In this document: in pieces, positions 1 to 14,600 of the stretch | Layout: every line of letters starts with the position of its first letter | Position numbering within the stretch: the stretch's first letter is position 1 | NCBI GenBank assembly: GCA_963978545.1 | Contig: OZ021722.1 | Span: 40,131,365 to 40,195,364 of the forward strand | Reading direction: 5' to 3' | DNA length: 64,000 bases | Origin: Linyphia triangularis | Taxonomy: Eukaryota; Arthropoda; Arachnida; Araneae; Linyphiidae | The notes under the pieces: generated by a model | Told to the model about the DNA's origin: nothing | Database searches by the model: none | What the model saw: only the letters and a program-made list of their open reading frames with translations | Position numbers and translations under genes: made by a program

Positions 1-289
1 ATCAATCGCGGCCGAACGCCCAATTTGTAGGGATGCTGAGTTTGAAATAAAATCTTCTTTTTAACATGAACATAGTTTATTTAACGGTGTCTAGAGGAAT
101 TTTAAAAAAGCTATTGTTGAACGGTACATCGCTCCGAAGAGCTCTTACAAATACGTCTTACAAATTTAGTTACATAGCGTGGAATGAAATTCAAATAAAA
201 CGGCTAGCAGGAAGCAGCAACGTCACGCAGTGACGTAGTACTGCTCCTAACCAATACGATCCGAAGTGCTCGAGTCGGGGGGGAAATCC

Positions 290-1375
<1,086 letters not shown>

Positions 1376-2330
1376 ATGATACAGCCGTTGAGATGACAGG
1401 TTAGTGATCAGAAGGTACGTGGTTCAACACCATTCAGGCACTTGCGTTAAAACTTTGTATTAAAATAGAAGTGGTTTACTTACTCAAAGATGAAACACAT
1501 GTTTTCAGACCTTTGATAAGAATGGAATTTAATTTAAAAATAATTACATTTTACTTATTTCTAATTACACTTTTATTAGTTCAACTTAAAGTCACTTCTT
1601 TACATTGATCGAAAGAAGAATATCCGAAATTAGTTGATTCGTTTTAATCAGTCGTTTCCCTGGCTAAAATTTACAATTTCCGGCATAGTTTCTGGTGGAT
1701 GCAAACCCTCTAACGCATTAAAATACAAAGAAAGCATTTCCACTAATCAAACTGAGAAAAATAAACAACGAACAGTCAAAATTCATTAGCTATAGGTCTG
1801 TTTAAAATTCCCAACTTCCGGGATTATTTTTGGTAAGAACATACCTTCGAATGCTTTTTACCTTAAAAAAAAGCCGCTTCCTTTAATCAAGCTTAGAGAA
1901 AAATTTAATAGAATGACCAACATTTTCCAAATCGTTTTAGCTGTATACCTTGGCTAAAGTTTTGGACACTACTAGATGTATCAAAATCAGAAGAACCACT
2001 CAAAATCATAAAAAGAACAAAATTCAGGTGGATTCGGTGATTTTTAAAGGAATTTTTTGCCATGTTTCCTTGTTGAATGTTAACAATTATATTGTTACTT
2101 TTTGTCTACCACATAAGGTAATACGATTACAAAAAAAACCCAACAGATTTTTAGCTATAATAGAAGCTGGTGTGCTATAATAGTTGCTATAATATAGAAG
2201 CTGTGAGAGGACACAAAAATCAGCTTAAGCTCGGGCAACATAATATACATGTATACCTAATTTCATGTTTTGTCGCTTTGACATCGGACTTGGCGGCAAA
2301 ACACGGCCGCGACCTCGGACACCAGTGTTT
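1376..2330 (+). repeat. tRNA-headed composite repeat, copy 1
   Basis: The head (about 1376-1440) looks tRNA-derived: an A-box-like stretch around CAGCCGTTGAGATGACAGG and a B-box-like GGTTCAACACC. It matches the reverse complement of 41600-41685. The body shares several blocks with that second copy: a TGAAACACATGTTTTC stretch near 1490, a CCATGTTTCCTTG block near 2060, a TAAGCTCGGGCAACATAATA block near 2226 and the terminal CGGACTTGGCGGC block near 2286. Between about 1655 and 1940 two related units of ~150 bases follow each other, each containing a TTCCGG core. A long non-autonomous SINE-like retroelement is the best reading. No coding capacity is recognised. The ends are approximate. Confidence 0.6.
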
Positions 2331-4611
<2,281 letters not shown>

Positions 4612-5950
4612 ATTAAAAAAAAGAAATATAAGTGTTTTAAATTTAATTTTTTGTATTCATACATGACAGATTTTCAATAATGTGAGTAAGATGGGTATCG
4701 AAGGAATTCTATTTTAGAAGAGACCACCACAAAAATTTTATTTTATAATTTGTGTGACAAAACTTCCAAGTATATATTTGAAGCAAAAACAGCTATTTAT
4801 TAATGAAAATTATGACAATTTAAACATGCAAAATTAAAAAAGAAAAAAAAAATCCTTTTAGTGTATATTTTTTATTTTTTTGTACGAAGTAATTAATAAG
4901 AAATCCCATATTTTTTCTCAAACAATGAAAGAAATTGAAAACGTTTCTTTTTGTCTCTATTTGAATGTTTATGTACTTAATGTGAGTGCTGAATATAACT
5001 AAAAATGTTCCAACCTGTTCAAAGTAATTCAACTTTTAATGTTTTAGACGAACAGACAGATGCCGAGTCGATTCTATAAGTGTTTCTTTTGAAATAAATT
5101 AAAATTGCTTTTGATTATTTTTTTATATTAAAATTATTTTTTTCTTAATCACGAAACCTTATTTCAATGGATATCTCGCACTTTTAAGTGTTTGTAAAGT
5201 GGAACATACATTTAGAGAAATTTGGATTAATTTTCTTTTGTTGAACAATGACGAATAATACATAATTTATTTCATTCCATACACTCTCAATGCTCTCCCA
5301 ATGGAGCGAATTAGGTTGCGGCTTTCATACTGTCTCTCATTTTCTTCAACTCTTTTCTAAAGGATGAAAATGAGTTCTTTCATATGACTTAGATTAGACG
5401 AGCATAAAAAGCGCTTTCAGCTAGAGTAAAAAATGAGAGTAGCTTGACAGGGAACAAAATGAGGAAAAATGGGATTCTGTGAGTAATTTAAGATCAAATT
5501 TAAGTCCCAGTTTTTGGATATTTTTAAATCCCCTGTTTTAGTTTAGTGACATTTAAGTTTCAAAAGAACTGAACTATAGATTTTTGGAGATTAAATTTAA
5601 CTTTAAGATTTATCTTTAAATTTTAATGAAACGTATGTGTAATTTTTGGTGTGTTTCTCGCTTCTCTCAACATATCATGCCGTGAATTGTAGTAAAGTAA
5701 TTTGAATGGTACTTTCTTTTCAACTTTGAGATTGAATGTATTTGGTTCCATCCAATCATTAAGAAGAAGAATTTAATTTTTACACAAATAAAATTATCTT
5801 TTTGGGCAAGAAATGTTTTTTTGAGTAATAAATATTTGTTTGGTCATGTCGAGGAAATGTCCAATTTACGCAAACTAAGGTTTGTTTGTAATCTTAGTAA
5901 AATACCGAAATAGTGCGGCCAAACAAAAAACTCACAAATCCACACATCTT

Positions 5951-5953
<3 letters not shown>
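4612..5953. other. AT-rich intergenic, no gene seen
   Basis: A less AT-rich patch at about 5280-5470 stands out, but shows no convincing open frame or splice structure. Confidence 0.55.

Positions 5954-6024
<71 letters not shown>
5954..6024. repeat. (TA)n microsatellite
   Basis: About 71 bases of alternating AT, followed by CAGAGAGAGA. Confidence 0.97.
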
Positions 6025-6028
<4 letters not shown>

Positions 6029-6603
6029 GAGAGATAAATCAATAGTTTTCAAACGTAAGTCGCCACAAGCGATGGATTTCGAAAGCATGTTGCACGTACA
6101 CAGAGCAAATCAAATAAAGAATATTTCTGAAAGCGTTAGGGGTGACACAGAATAGAACAAAAGAAATGTATGTGTATTTATTTACATATACGAGTTATTA
6201 TATCTAGAATTGTTAAAAAACAAACACATTTACTAGATCCGTCTTCCTTTTCCCGATCTTTAAATAACTGGAAATCTCGGGAAACGCTGGGCTTATAGAT
6301 AGATGCTTGCAATGGAAGGAAGGAGACAAGAACTTTCTTTGGGATTTTATCCTCCACTGTGGGCAGAACTTGATGTCTGCTTGAAAAGAGGAGGAGAGAA
6401 AGTATACTCCCTTTAAATGAAAAAGTGAATCCAGGTCTTTGCGTTATTTCATGCTCGAATGATCGAGCGATTTAAAAGAACGAATAGCGAATATAGAAAA
6501 GTAATCCATACTTTTATTGAAAAAGTGTACAGGTGTCTGTGTTTCAAATCTTAAGTCTTTTTATTACAAAAAAATAACTGTTTATATTTCTGGAACAGCT
6601 TTT
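6025..6603. other. Intergenic, no gene seen
   Basis: A moderately GC-richer patch at 6240-6460 has only short broken frames. Confidence 0.5.
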
Positions 6604-7313
6604 TACTTTCAATTACCCATATGTATACATAGGGTAATGAAAGTATAGCATTCGGTAAAAAAAAAAAAAAAAAAAAAAAAATCGATTTTTTTTTTCGTGC
6701 ATTTCTCCACGTTTTGGAACATCCTGATTTCAAAAAGTGATCTAGAAAAAATGTCTGTCTGTGTGTAGCGTCTGTGTTCAGCATAACTCCCGAACAAATT
6801 GACCTACGATGTTCAAATTTGAGATCAGGGTTAATGGTGGCCATGGGACCTACTATTAAGGTTTTCATCAAAATCGCGGCTCCAACTATTTTGATAAAAA
6901 TCGATGTGGCAATGCCTCTTAAAGTGTTCTAAATATCCCCACTTCCGAAATTCCCGTAAAAATGTTTTAGTGGCGTAAAAATTTGAAAAACGAATGCTTT
7001 CAACACAGAGCTCTCTCGCCTTGAGCATACCTCATCAAGAATCTTTTTTTCTTCTCCCTCATACAAATTATATATATAATTATAACGAAGGATAATATAA
7101 GGATTATCTAAAAGTATATCGTCAAAATCACCATTATGGCAGTTTTTTTTTTTTTTTTTTTTAAAGTCCCATACAAGAGTTAACGCATAAAATACCGCCA
7201 AACTGATCATTTCCTCTGAGTGAATGATGAAAATATAAAAACGGTAAATGACACAAATCCACGTCAGTATTATAGTGTAATTGAAAGTTGTGCGATGTTC
7301 CACACCCCTAGTT
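6604..7313 (+). repeat. Unclassified dispersed repeat, copy 1
   Basis: Matches 11844-12585 along its whole length. Both copies begin TACTTTCAA-TACCCATATGTAT, followed after a short loop by the near-inverse GGTAATGAAAGTA, so the 5' end can fold. Both contain a CATAACTCCCGAACAAATTG block and a long poly-T, and both end with GCGATGTTCCACA-CCCTAGTTT. A 3' CTAG followed by T is compatible with a Helitron, but the 5' end lacks a clear A-flanked TC start, so the class is left open. Encoded short frames are shadows. Confidence 0.7.
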
Positions 7314-7948
7314 TATATTTGTAATCGTGCACGCGGGTCTATGTATCAGTTAATCAGAAATAATTTTACAAATGTTTCTATTGAGTAGAGTCTGCGCTTA
7401 CTAAGGGTATAGATCCAAATTATGAAACTTTGCATTGGTTAAAATATTCAAGAGTATGTTATTTAAGTATTTAAATTATTCAAATGGACAATTTTAACTC
7501 AAATTAGTTTTGTAATTACGAAATACAGTTTACGTGATTACTATCTTGTATTGTAATGCTTATCTTTTTACTTAAATTTATAATTCAAACGGAGGTTGAG
7601 ACATTTTGTTGAAATTTTTTTCAAAATGTTTTTAAAATTTTAAGAAATTATTCGGTTCCCATCGATGATAAGAAAAGAAAGTTAAAGCTAAATTAAGTCC
7701 AAGGAGATGGAATGAAGAGATTCTAAGTTTAGAAGAATGTTAAAACGTGTCAATTTCTGGAAATTATCTTTCTACTGTATCGTTTTTCCCTTGATGATGT
7801 ACTATCGGTTCATAATATGCCAGCCGATAACACTCTTATCTATATTTTCACAAAAAGTATACATTAATTGCATTCTCCTTCTATTTTATAATAGTTCCGT
7901 AGTTCAAAATCTTTTCAATATAATTTGTTTTTATATATTCCCATTTTA
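7314..7948. other. AT-rich intergenic, no gene seen
   Basis: Only short hydrophobic open frames from AT-rich sequence. Confidence 0.5.
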
Positions 7949-9296
7949 TCTATAATAATAAAACAAGCTGTGTGTCTGTCTGTGGATCTATAGAAACCTA
8001 CTTAAAATTGGAGTAAAGCTCTGAAATTTTCAACATAAGAAGTTTTTGCTTTCTAATTTTAGGTATATCAAACAGAATGTTAAAATTTTAATTAATTCTT
8101 GACTTTAATAGGGCTAGAGTTCTGAAATTTTTAACATAAGTAGTTTTGGCCTTCTAATTGGTCATTTGAAAAACAGAATTTTAAATTTTTATTTAGTTCT
8201 TTTGTAATTAATTAATAAATATTTTACAAAACGATTTCTAATAGGATATTAGAAAGATATTACAGCTCTAAAATTTTCAACAAAGTATTTTTAGCCTTTT
8301 AATTGGACTTTTGACAAACTGAATTTTAAATTTTTATTTAGTTCTTTTTTAGTTAATTTTTTTAAATTAATTAATAAATATTTTACAAAATGATTTCTAA
8401 TAAGGCTACAGCTCTAAAATTTTCAACATAAGTAGTTTTGGCCTTCAAATTGGACTTTTGAAAAACAGATTTTTAAATTTTTATTTAGTTTTTTTTAATT
8501 ATTTTTTTAATTAATTAATATTTTACAAAACAATTTCTAATAAGGCTACAGCTCTGAAATTTTCAACAGAAGTATAGTTTTGGCCTTCTAATTGGACTTT
8601 TGAAAAACAGAATTTTGACATTTTATTTGTTTTTTAATTAATTAATTAACAAATATTTTACAAAAGGATTTCTAATTTTGGGCTACAGTTCTGAAATATT
8701 CAACACAAATAGTTTTGGCCTTCTAATTGAACTTTTGACAAAAAGAAAGTTACAATTTTAATTTTTTTAATGAATTTTTAATTAATATTTTCGCAAAAAG
8801 CGACTTTTAATAGGCCTAGAGCTCTGAAAGTTTCAACATAAGTAGTTTTGACATTCTAACTTTGCTTTTTACAAATATCACGTGTTAAAATATTCTTAAG
8901 GGGGTGTTGTATTATAATTATTAATGGGGAATTTTTTTATTGTTTCTTGACAAGGGAGGGGCTTCTAATATTAAGGCTTTACGTAGCAATTAGTTTTTAG
9001 TGTGTGAAGCGACCTTACGCTTACACAGCAATGAACCTTTCATCGAGTAAAGCGAGCTCATGTTTGCATAGAAATGAACCTTTCAACGAGTTAAGTAAGC
9101 CTGTGCTTATATGTCAATGAATTTTTCAGCAAGCTAAGCAAGCTCAATTTTGCGTTGCGATAAACCTTCCTGCGAGCGAAGCGCCAAAAATTAGGGCTTA
9201 TACACCATTGACGGATTTCCTTAACGCTGGGCCTCACAGCTGGCTAAAATAATGCACATGGTAAAATTTCGTGGTGAAGCACGAGTATTCAGCTAG
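7949..9296 (+). mobile_element. Non-autonomous Helitron, copy A
   Basis: Begins TCTATAATAATAAAACAAG after an A and ends GTATTCAGCTAG before a T, the A/T insertion rule and TC...CTAG termini of Helitrons. The interior is built from imperfect direct repeats of roughly 125-150 bases. Each carries a CTACAGCTCTGAAATTTTCA block, a TTTTGGCCTTCTAATTGGAC block, an AATTAATTTTTT-like palindromic spacer and a TTTTACAAAACGATTTCTAA block. The 3' third (about 8990-9190) holds shorter 40-50 base repeats around CAATGAACCTTTCA and GCGAAGCG. No Rep/helicase coding sequence is present, so it depends on a helper. Four more copies lie in the window. Confidence 0.85.
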
Positions 9297-10223
9297 TTTA
9301 TGATTATAAAACAAGCTGCCTGTGTGTCTGTCTGTGGATTTATAGAAAGCTACCTAAAATTGGAGTAGAGCTCTGAAATTTTCAACATAAGTAGTTTTGG
9401 CCTTCTACTTGTAACTATGACAAACAGAATGTTAAAATTTTATTTAGTTCTTTTTCAATTATTTTTTTTTACAAAGTGACTTAAAATAGAGGTACAGCTC
9501 TGAAATTTTCAAAATGAGCAGTTTTAACCTTCTAATTATACTTTTGAAAAACAAAATTTAAAAATTTTGATTAGTTTTTTTTATTATTAATTAATAAATG
9601 TTTTACAAAACGATTTCTAATAGAGCTACAGCTCTGAAATTTTCCACATAAGTAGTTTTGGCCTTCTAATTGGTCTTTTCGAAAACAGAATTTTAAAAAT
9701 TTATTTAGTTCTTTTTTAATTAATTAATAAATATTTTACAAAACGATTTCTAATAAGGCTACAGTTCTGAAAATTTCAACATAAGTAGTTTTGACTTTCT
9801 ATTTTTGGTTTTCGCAAACACGTCTTAAAATATTCTTCAAGGGGTGTTTTATTATTGTATTAACGGGATATTTTTTTTTTTTTCCGTTTCTCGACAGGAA
9901 AGGGGCTTCTTATATTAAAGGTTTACGTGGCCATTAGTATTTAGTGAGTCAAGCGAGTTTATGCTTACGCAGCAATGAACCTTTCAACGAGCCCATGGTT
10001 GCATAGCTGTGAACTTTTCAACGAGTGAAGTAGGCCTGTGCTTATCTGTCAATGTGACTTTTCAGTGAGCGAAGCGAGATTGGTTTTGGAACCTTCCGGA
10101 GAGCGAAACACCTAGTTTTGGGATCTAGACACCAATCATGGATCTTCGCAACGCGGCGCCACACATCTAGCTAAAAAATTTCACAAGACAAAATTTCGTG
10201 GCCAAGCTCAGGTATTCAACTAG
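9297..10223 (+). mobile_element. Non-autonomous Helitron, copy B (abuts copy A)
   Basis: Starts directly after the CTAG of copy A with TTTATGATTATAAAAC. This is the family's 5' end with three substitutions, including TC to TT. It ends GTATTCAACTAG before a T. Internal repeats are the same as in copy A but fewer, making this the shortest copy (927 bp). The arrangement is a head-to-tail tandem without spacer. Confidence 0.8.
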
Positions 10224-11567
10224 TATAGAATAAAATATTTCAAACAGCTCTAAAAAAAATTTTAATGCAGTGCATGATAGTGTAAGTTTTTAAAATATTT
10301 AAGCCTTCTAGAGTTATTTTAAATATTGGGAGATTTATTTCCTGTCGGAGTAGTCTTATTACAAGTATGAAGTAATAACTATTCCTTACCTCTTCTTGTT
10401 CCACATTAAACACTTTGTTCTCTTTAGTATGAAGGTTATTTTAACAGAATTCAAAGTTGGAAATTTACATTTTATTGCAAGTTATTCTATAATTTCTGAA
10501 GTAGATGTAAACACATTTATCTTGTATAGTTTGGTATGAATTTACTAGTAAAACGAAATATTTCTATTCTTTATTTTTACTTTTTATAATCAAATCAAAC
10601 GTTTTTAAAATGTTATAATACATTTGAGAATAATTGTAGAAAGTTATTCTACATTTCGAACAATTTTGTATGCAATTTACTGCATGGAAGATAATATGAT
10701 GGTCTAGATAAGATTGTTTTGTGTTTAATTTTTCATAGAAAATAAGCGATATGAGGGATTTACAGCATCGAAACGTCGTTGCAGTGAGATCTTGGATTTC
10801 AAAGGGATAAGTATTTATGAAAATATTTAAATGGAAATCCAACCCGCATTTGAGTATTGAATGGGAGAAAATTATTCGATTATTCGAAAAATAATCTATT
10901 TCGACTATTAATTGTCATTCAATTGAACACTCAGTTGGTCTTTATAAATTAATATATTTAATTTTATATTCTGTACCTGAAATAATACATTATTTTTCTT
11001 ATAATATAGTTAAAATAACATATTCTCATCTTCTTTTGGAACCATGCTCAGTTATAATTTAATGATGTTATCATTGTGTTCTTTCCTAGGCTACTTATAA
11101 AATAAGTATTACATTATGAAAATATTTGAAAATAATAACCGTTTATGAGTTCCACTATGATAAACTGAAAGTTAACAGGAATGTCTTGATACTAGTTAAA
11201 TGACTCCATTGCAGATATATCCGAGGGCCAAAAAAAAACCTTAGTAGGAAACGAAAATAATTTAATAAATGGTGTTAGGAACTATACAACATGATCCCTT
11301 ATAAATAAATTGACTCCGCAAATAAACAAAAACCACTTCCTTTAACGATATATATCCCCTCTTTCAAGAACTTTTCTTCCCTGAAAGTGAATATCGATAA
11401 AAAGAACTGCTATTCAATAGAAAGTAAAAATTTTGAGCTAAAATCGAAGCGTTTTGATAGTAAGACGTAATGCTTATGCCCCCGGCAACACTAAACGGGT
11501 TATTAAATTATAGCCTTATTGAATCTTCCAAGCAAGCAGCTTTGGTGATATATTTGCAAAATGGACA
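10224..11567. other. AT-rich intergenic, no gene seen
   Basis: One 92-codon minus frame at 10564-10842 has no recognisable domain and ordinary AT-rich codon content. It is not called as a gene. Confidence 0.5.
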
Positions 11568-11754
11568 GTTTTTCTTAAAGAAAATTTGTTACTTGAAATA
11601 GATAATTAACGATCTCTTATGGGAATATTAAACATAACATCAACCATAAAAAAATATTTAGTTTTTCTTAAAGAAAATTTGTTACTTAAAATAGATAATT
11701 AACGATCTCTTATGGGGGAAATTAACATAATACTAAACCAACCATAAAAAAATA
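11568..11754 (+). repeat. Two-unit tandem duplication, ~93 bp
   Basis: Two nearly identical adjacent units, each beginning GTTTTTCTTAAAGAAAATTTG and containing ATTAACGATCTCTTATGGG. They differ by a few substitutions and short indels. Confidence 0.9.
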
Positions 11755-11843
11755 TTTTTGTACTTAAAGTTGTTAAAATGTGATTTGCCTTTGGCTTTTG
11801 TCAATTTATTCTTTGACTCAATATCATGAATAATTTTCATTTA

Positions 11844-12394
11844 TTACTTTCAAATACCCATATGTATCTATAGGATAATGAAAGTATAGCATTCGGTTAA
11901 AAAAATCGTTTTTTTTTTTTTTTTATTTTATTTCTCCACGTTTTGTAACATCCTGATTTCAAAAAAGTGATCTAGAAAAAATTTCTGTCTGTCTGTGGTC
12001 AGCATAACTCCCGAACAAATTGACCTAAGATGTTCAAATTTGGTGTGAGGGTTGGTGATGGCATAAGGACCTACCATTAAGGTTTTCGTCAAAATCGCAC
12101 ATGCGCATAAGATAGCTGTCATTGAAAAAATCATGTTTTCTAATGATTGCTAAGCAAAATCGCTGTGGTAATGCCTCTTAAGGTGCTCTCTAAACATCCC
12201 CTCTCCGAAATTCCCCTAAAAATGCTTTAATGGCGAAAATAGTTGAAAAACAAATGCCTTCAACACAGAGTTCTCTTTTCTTGAACATAGTTAATCAATG
12301 ATCTCTTTTTCTCATCTCCTCAGTTTCACTTATAAGAAAGGATAATATAAGAATTATTGAAAAATATATCGCCAAAAGAACCATTTTAACAAAG

Positions 12395-12441
<47 letters not shown>

Positions 12442-12585
12442 CATACAAGAATTTTTGCAAAAGATATCGCCTAACTGGCCATTTCTACTAAATGAATGAT
12501 GAAAATATAAATACTGTAGATGACACAAATCCCGTCAGTATTATAGTGTAATTGAAAGTTGGGCGATGTTCCACATCCCTAGTTT
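11844..12585 (+). repeat. Unclassified dispersed repeat, copy 2
   Basis: Second copy of the 6604-7313 family. It has the same TACTTTCAAATACCC start and CCCTAGTTT end, with the poly-T expanded to 38 T at 12397-12434. It keeps the block around CATAACTCCCGAACAAATTG but differs by small indels throughout. Confidence 0.7.
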
Positions 12586-13819
12586 TTAAATAGTTCATGG
12601 ATAAAATTGTTTAATGGGCTCAGCTTTTAAAATAACAAAAATAGCAAGCATACGTACTTTTTCCAATCCCAGTTAAATACATCCTTTCGAATGCGAAAAT
12701 CATTTACAGTTAAGTAGGTTTGATAAAACTAAAAATACAGAAACTTTTGGTACTTCTTCAACACGAACAAACGTAAATACATATCTTCTCAGAAAAGAAA
12801 GATGAAAAAGTCCCCGAAATACTACTTCGTTTAATTAGTTAGTTTTAGTGTGTTTATTTCGGATAACTGATATTTGAAAATATATATTAATTTAATTTTT
12901 TAAACTTTTGTGACTATAAAAATGTCAGACACAAGTAGCTCAATATTTTACCAAATGGGCTTCCAATTCCAATCCAGTAGTAACTATAAGATTGTGTTAA
13001 CAAATAGTAATTGATATTTGGGTTGAAAAAAGTAAAACTTACTTGAAAAATATGATGTCAGGTGAGTCAATATACTTTCTTATTCTAGGATATAGTTATA
13101 ATAAAGCAATAACAAAAACACATAAATTTATTATTTTTAGAGATGATTTGGCAATACCTAAAGCAAAATATTTTCTATTCGTAAGTTTGACGATGATTTT
13201 GGAGGAAAAAGTAGTTTTAAATTTTTAGTTTAGTTTATAAGAATGTTAACCATGATAATCGTAATTGGAAGGACATAGCTCATTTATAAGCTTACCTATA
13301 AATTGTGCAGAAGCTATAGCTAAATAATTTAGATTTTTTTTTTAATAACTATCACTAAAAGACTTGTTTCTTCAACACTCGCTATATTTCAGAACATAAG
13401 GATCAGATATAAGCACATATATAAATTAGGTTGATATTATAGATAAAAAAAAAATCCTGCTAATTTAAAGTAGTTTTTTTATGAAACAAAATGTCACCAT
13501 GTTGCTGAAAAACTTGAAGGGAAAACTTTTCACCAAATATCCAACCTCTATTCTGGCATCTATATTTCAGAAATAGTTTGAACTTCCCATAGAGTTACTA
13601 TGGCACCATTCTTCTGGTTGAATTTTAAAGCACTGTCGGTAAATATTTCTGATTGAATTTAATGTGACTGTTAAATTCTATTGTGACCTACAAATTCATT
13701 TACCATGCATATCTGTAGAATTAGTTTAAGCTTATTGAAATGAAAATTGTTTACCGTTCATAGTTTCCGTTTATTCCGGAGTTTTGAACTAATATCCATG
13801 GTATCTTTCATTTGATTTA
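12586..13819. other. AT-rich intergenic, no gene seen
   Basis: Short open frames only. No terminal repeats were found. Confidence 0.5.
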
Positions 13820-14598
13820 CAGGGTGGTCATAAAAATACTTTGCCGATATATATACATCTAGCGGCCGTTCCGTTCAACGGATCAATATGAGATTTTAGG
13901 TACACTTATTCTGAGGTATGAGCTCGAGATTCTGTGAATGGCAACGAAATAGTCCTCACGATTGCGCTTATACGTACAGAAACAGGAAATTTTCGAATAG
14001 CAACGCTCACTTTTTCCCGTCGCAAAATGCTCAGCACATGCGAATACCCTATAGAGAGTTGGAACGGCACGTGTATCACAAAAAAACGGACGCGTTATGC
14101 ATGCCAAATATTTTGCGTAAAAAACAGATAAAATTGTATGTGATGGCACCCATGTGGAAAATGTGTGATCCAAATAAGAGTTTTCTTTTGTCCAATCTGT
14201 ATTATCATCAATGATTGGTGTGTTTGACCTCTGTCATATGTAAATTTTCTACGTGAGTCCCGATGGTGTTTTTGTTGGCCGTTCGCACAGCTGTTTTTTT
14301 TTTTCTGTGCATGCATAACAAGTTCATTGTTTTTATATTCAGTTACCGTTCCAACGCTCTTTAGGATTTTCGCATACGCTGAACATTTTGTCACGAGGAA
14401 AAGTAGGCGTTGCCATTAGAAAATTTCGAGTTTCTGATGTATATATAACTGTAACCGTGAGTGCCATTTTGTTGCCATTCACAGAATCCCTAGTTCATAC
14501 CTCTGAATAACTATACCTGATATCTCATTTCGATTTGTTGAACGGAACGGAAGCTATAGAGGTCCATATATTGGCAAAGTTTCTTTATGACCACACTG
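13820..14598. mobile_element. Foldback MITE (Tc1/mariner-type ends), copy 1
   Basis: Flanked by TA on both sides (13818-13819 and 14599-14600). Starts CAGGGTGGTCATAAA and ends with the near-inverse TTTATGACCACACTG. The arms stay complementary for about 290 bases each, so nearly the whole 779 bp element folds back on itself. Matching arm blocks include TTCCGTTC, the GGTATGAGCT region, TCTGTGAATGGCAAC and AAATGCTCAGC. The open frames in both strands of the arms are mirror images and are not genes. TA duplication and the CAGGGTG terminus suggest mobilisation by a Tc1/mariner transposase. Copies 2 and 3 are at 45811 and 62435. Confidence 0.85.
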
Positions 14599-14600
14599 TA

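Noticed and set aside
7949..10223. CRISPR-like array from the ~140 bp repeats
   Set aside because: The units are degenerate, AT-rich and contiguous without unique spacers, and lie between Helitron termini in a eukaryotic genome.
13883..14394. Overlapping 65-99 codon frames on both strands
   Set aside because: They fall in the inverted arms of a foldback element. The plus and minus frames are mirror images and recur in the other MITE copies.
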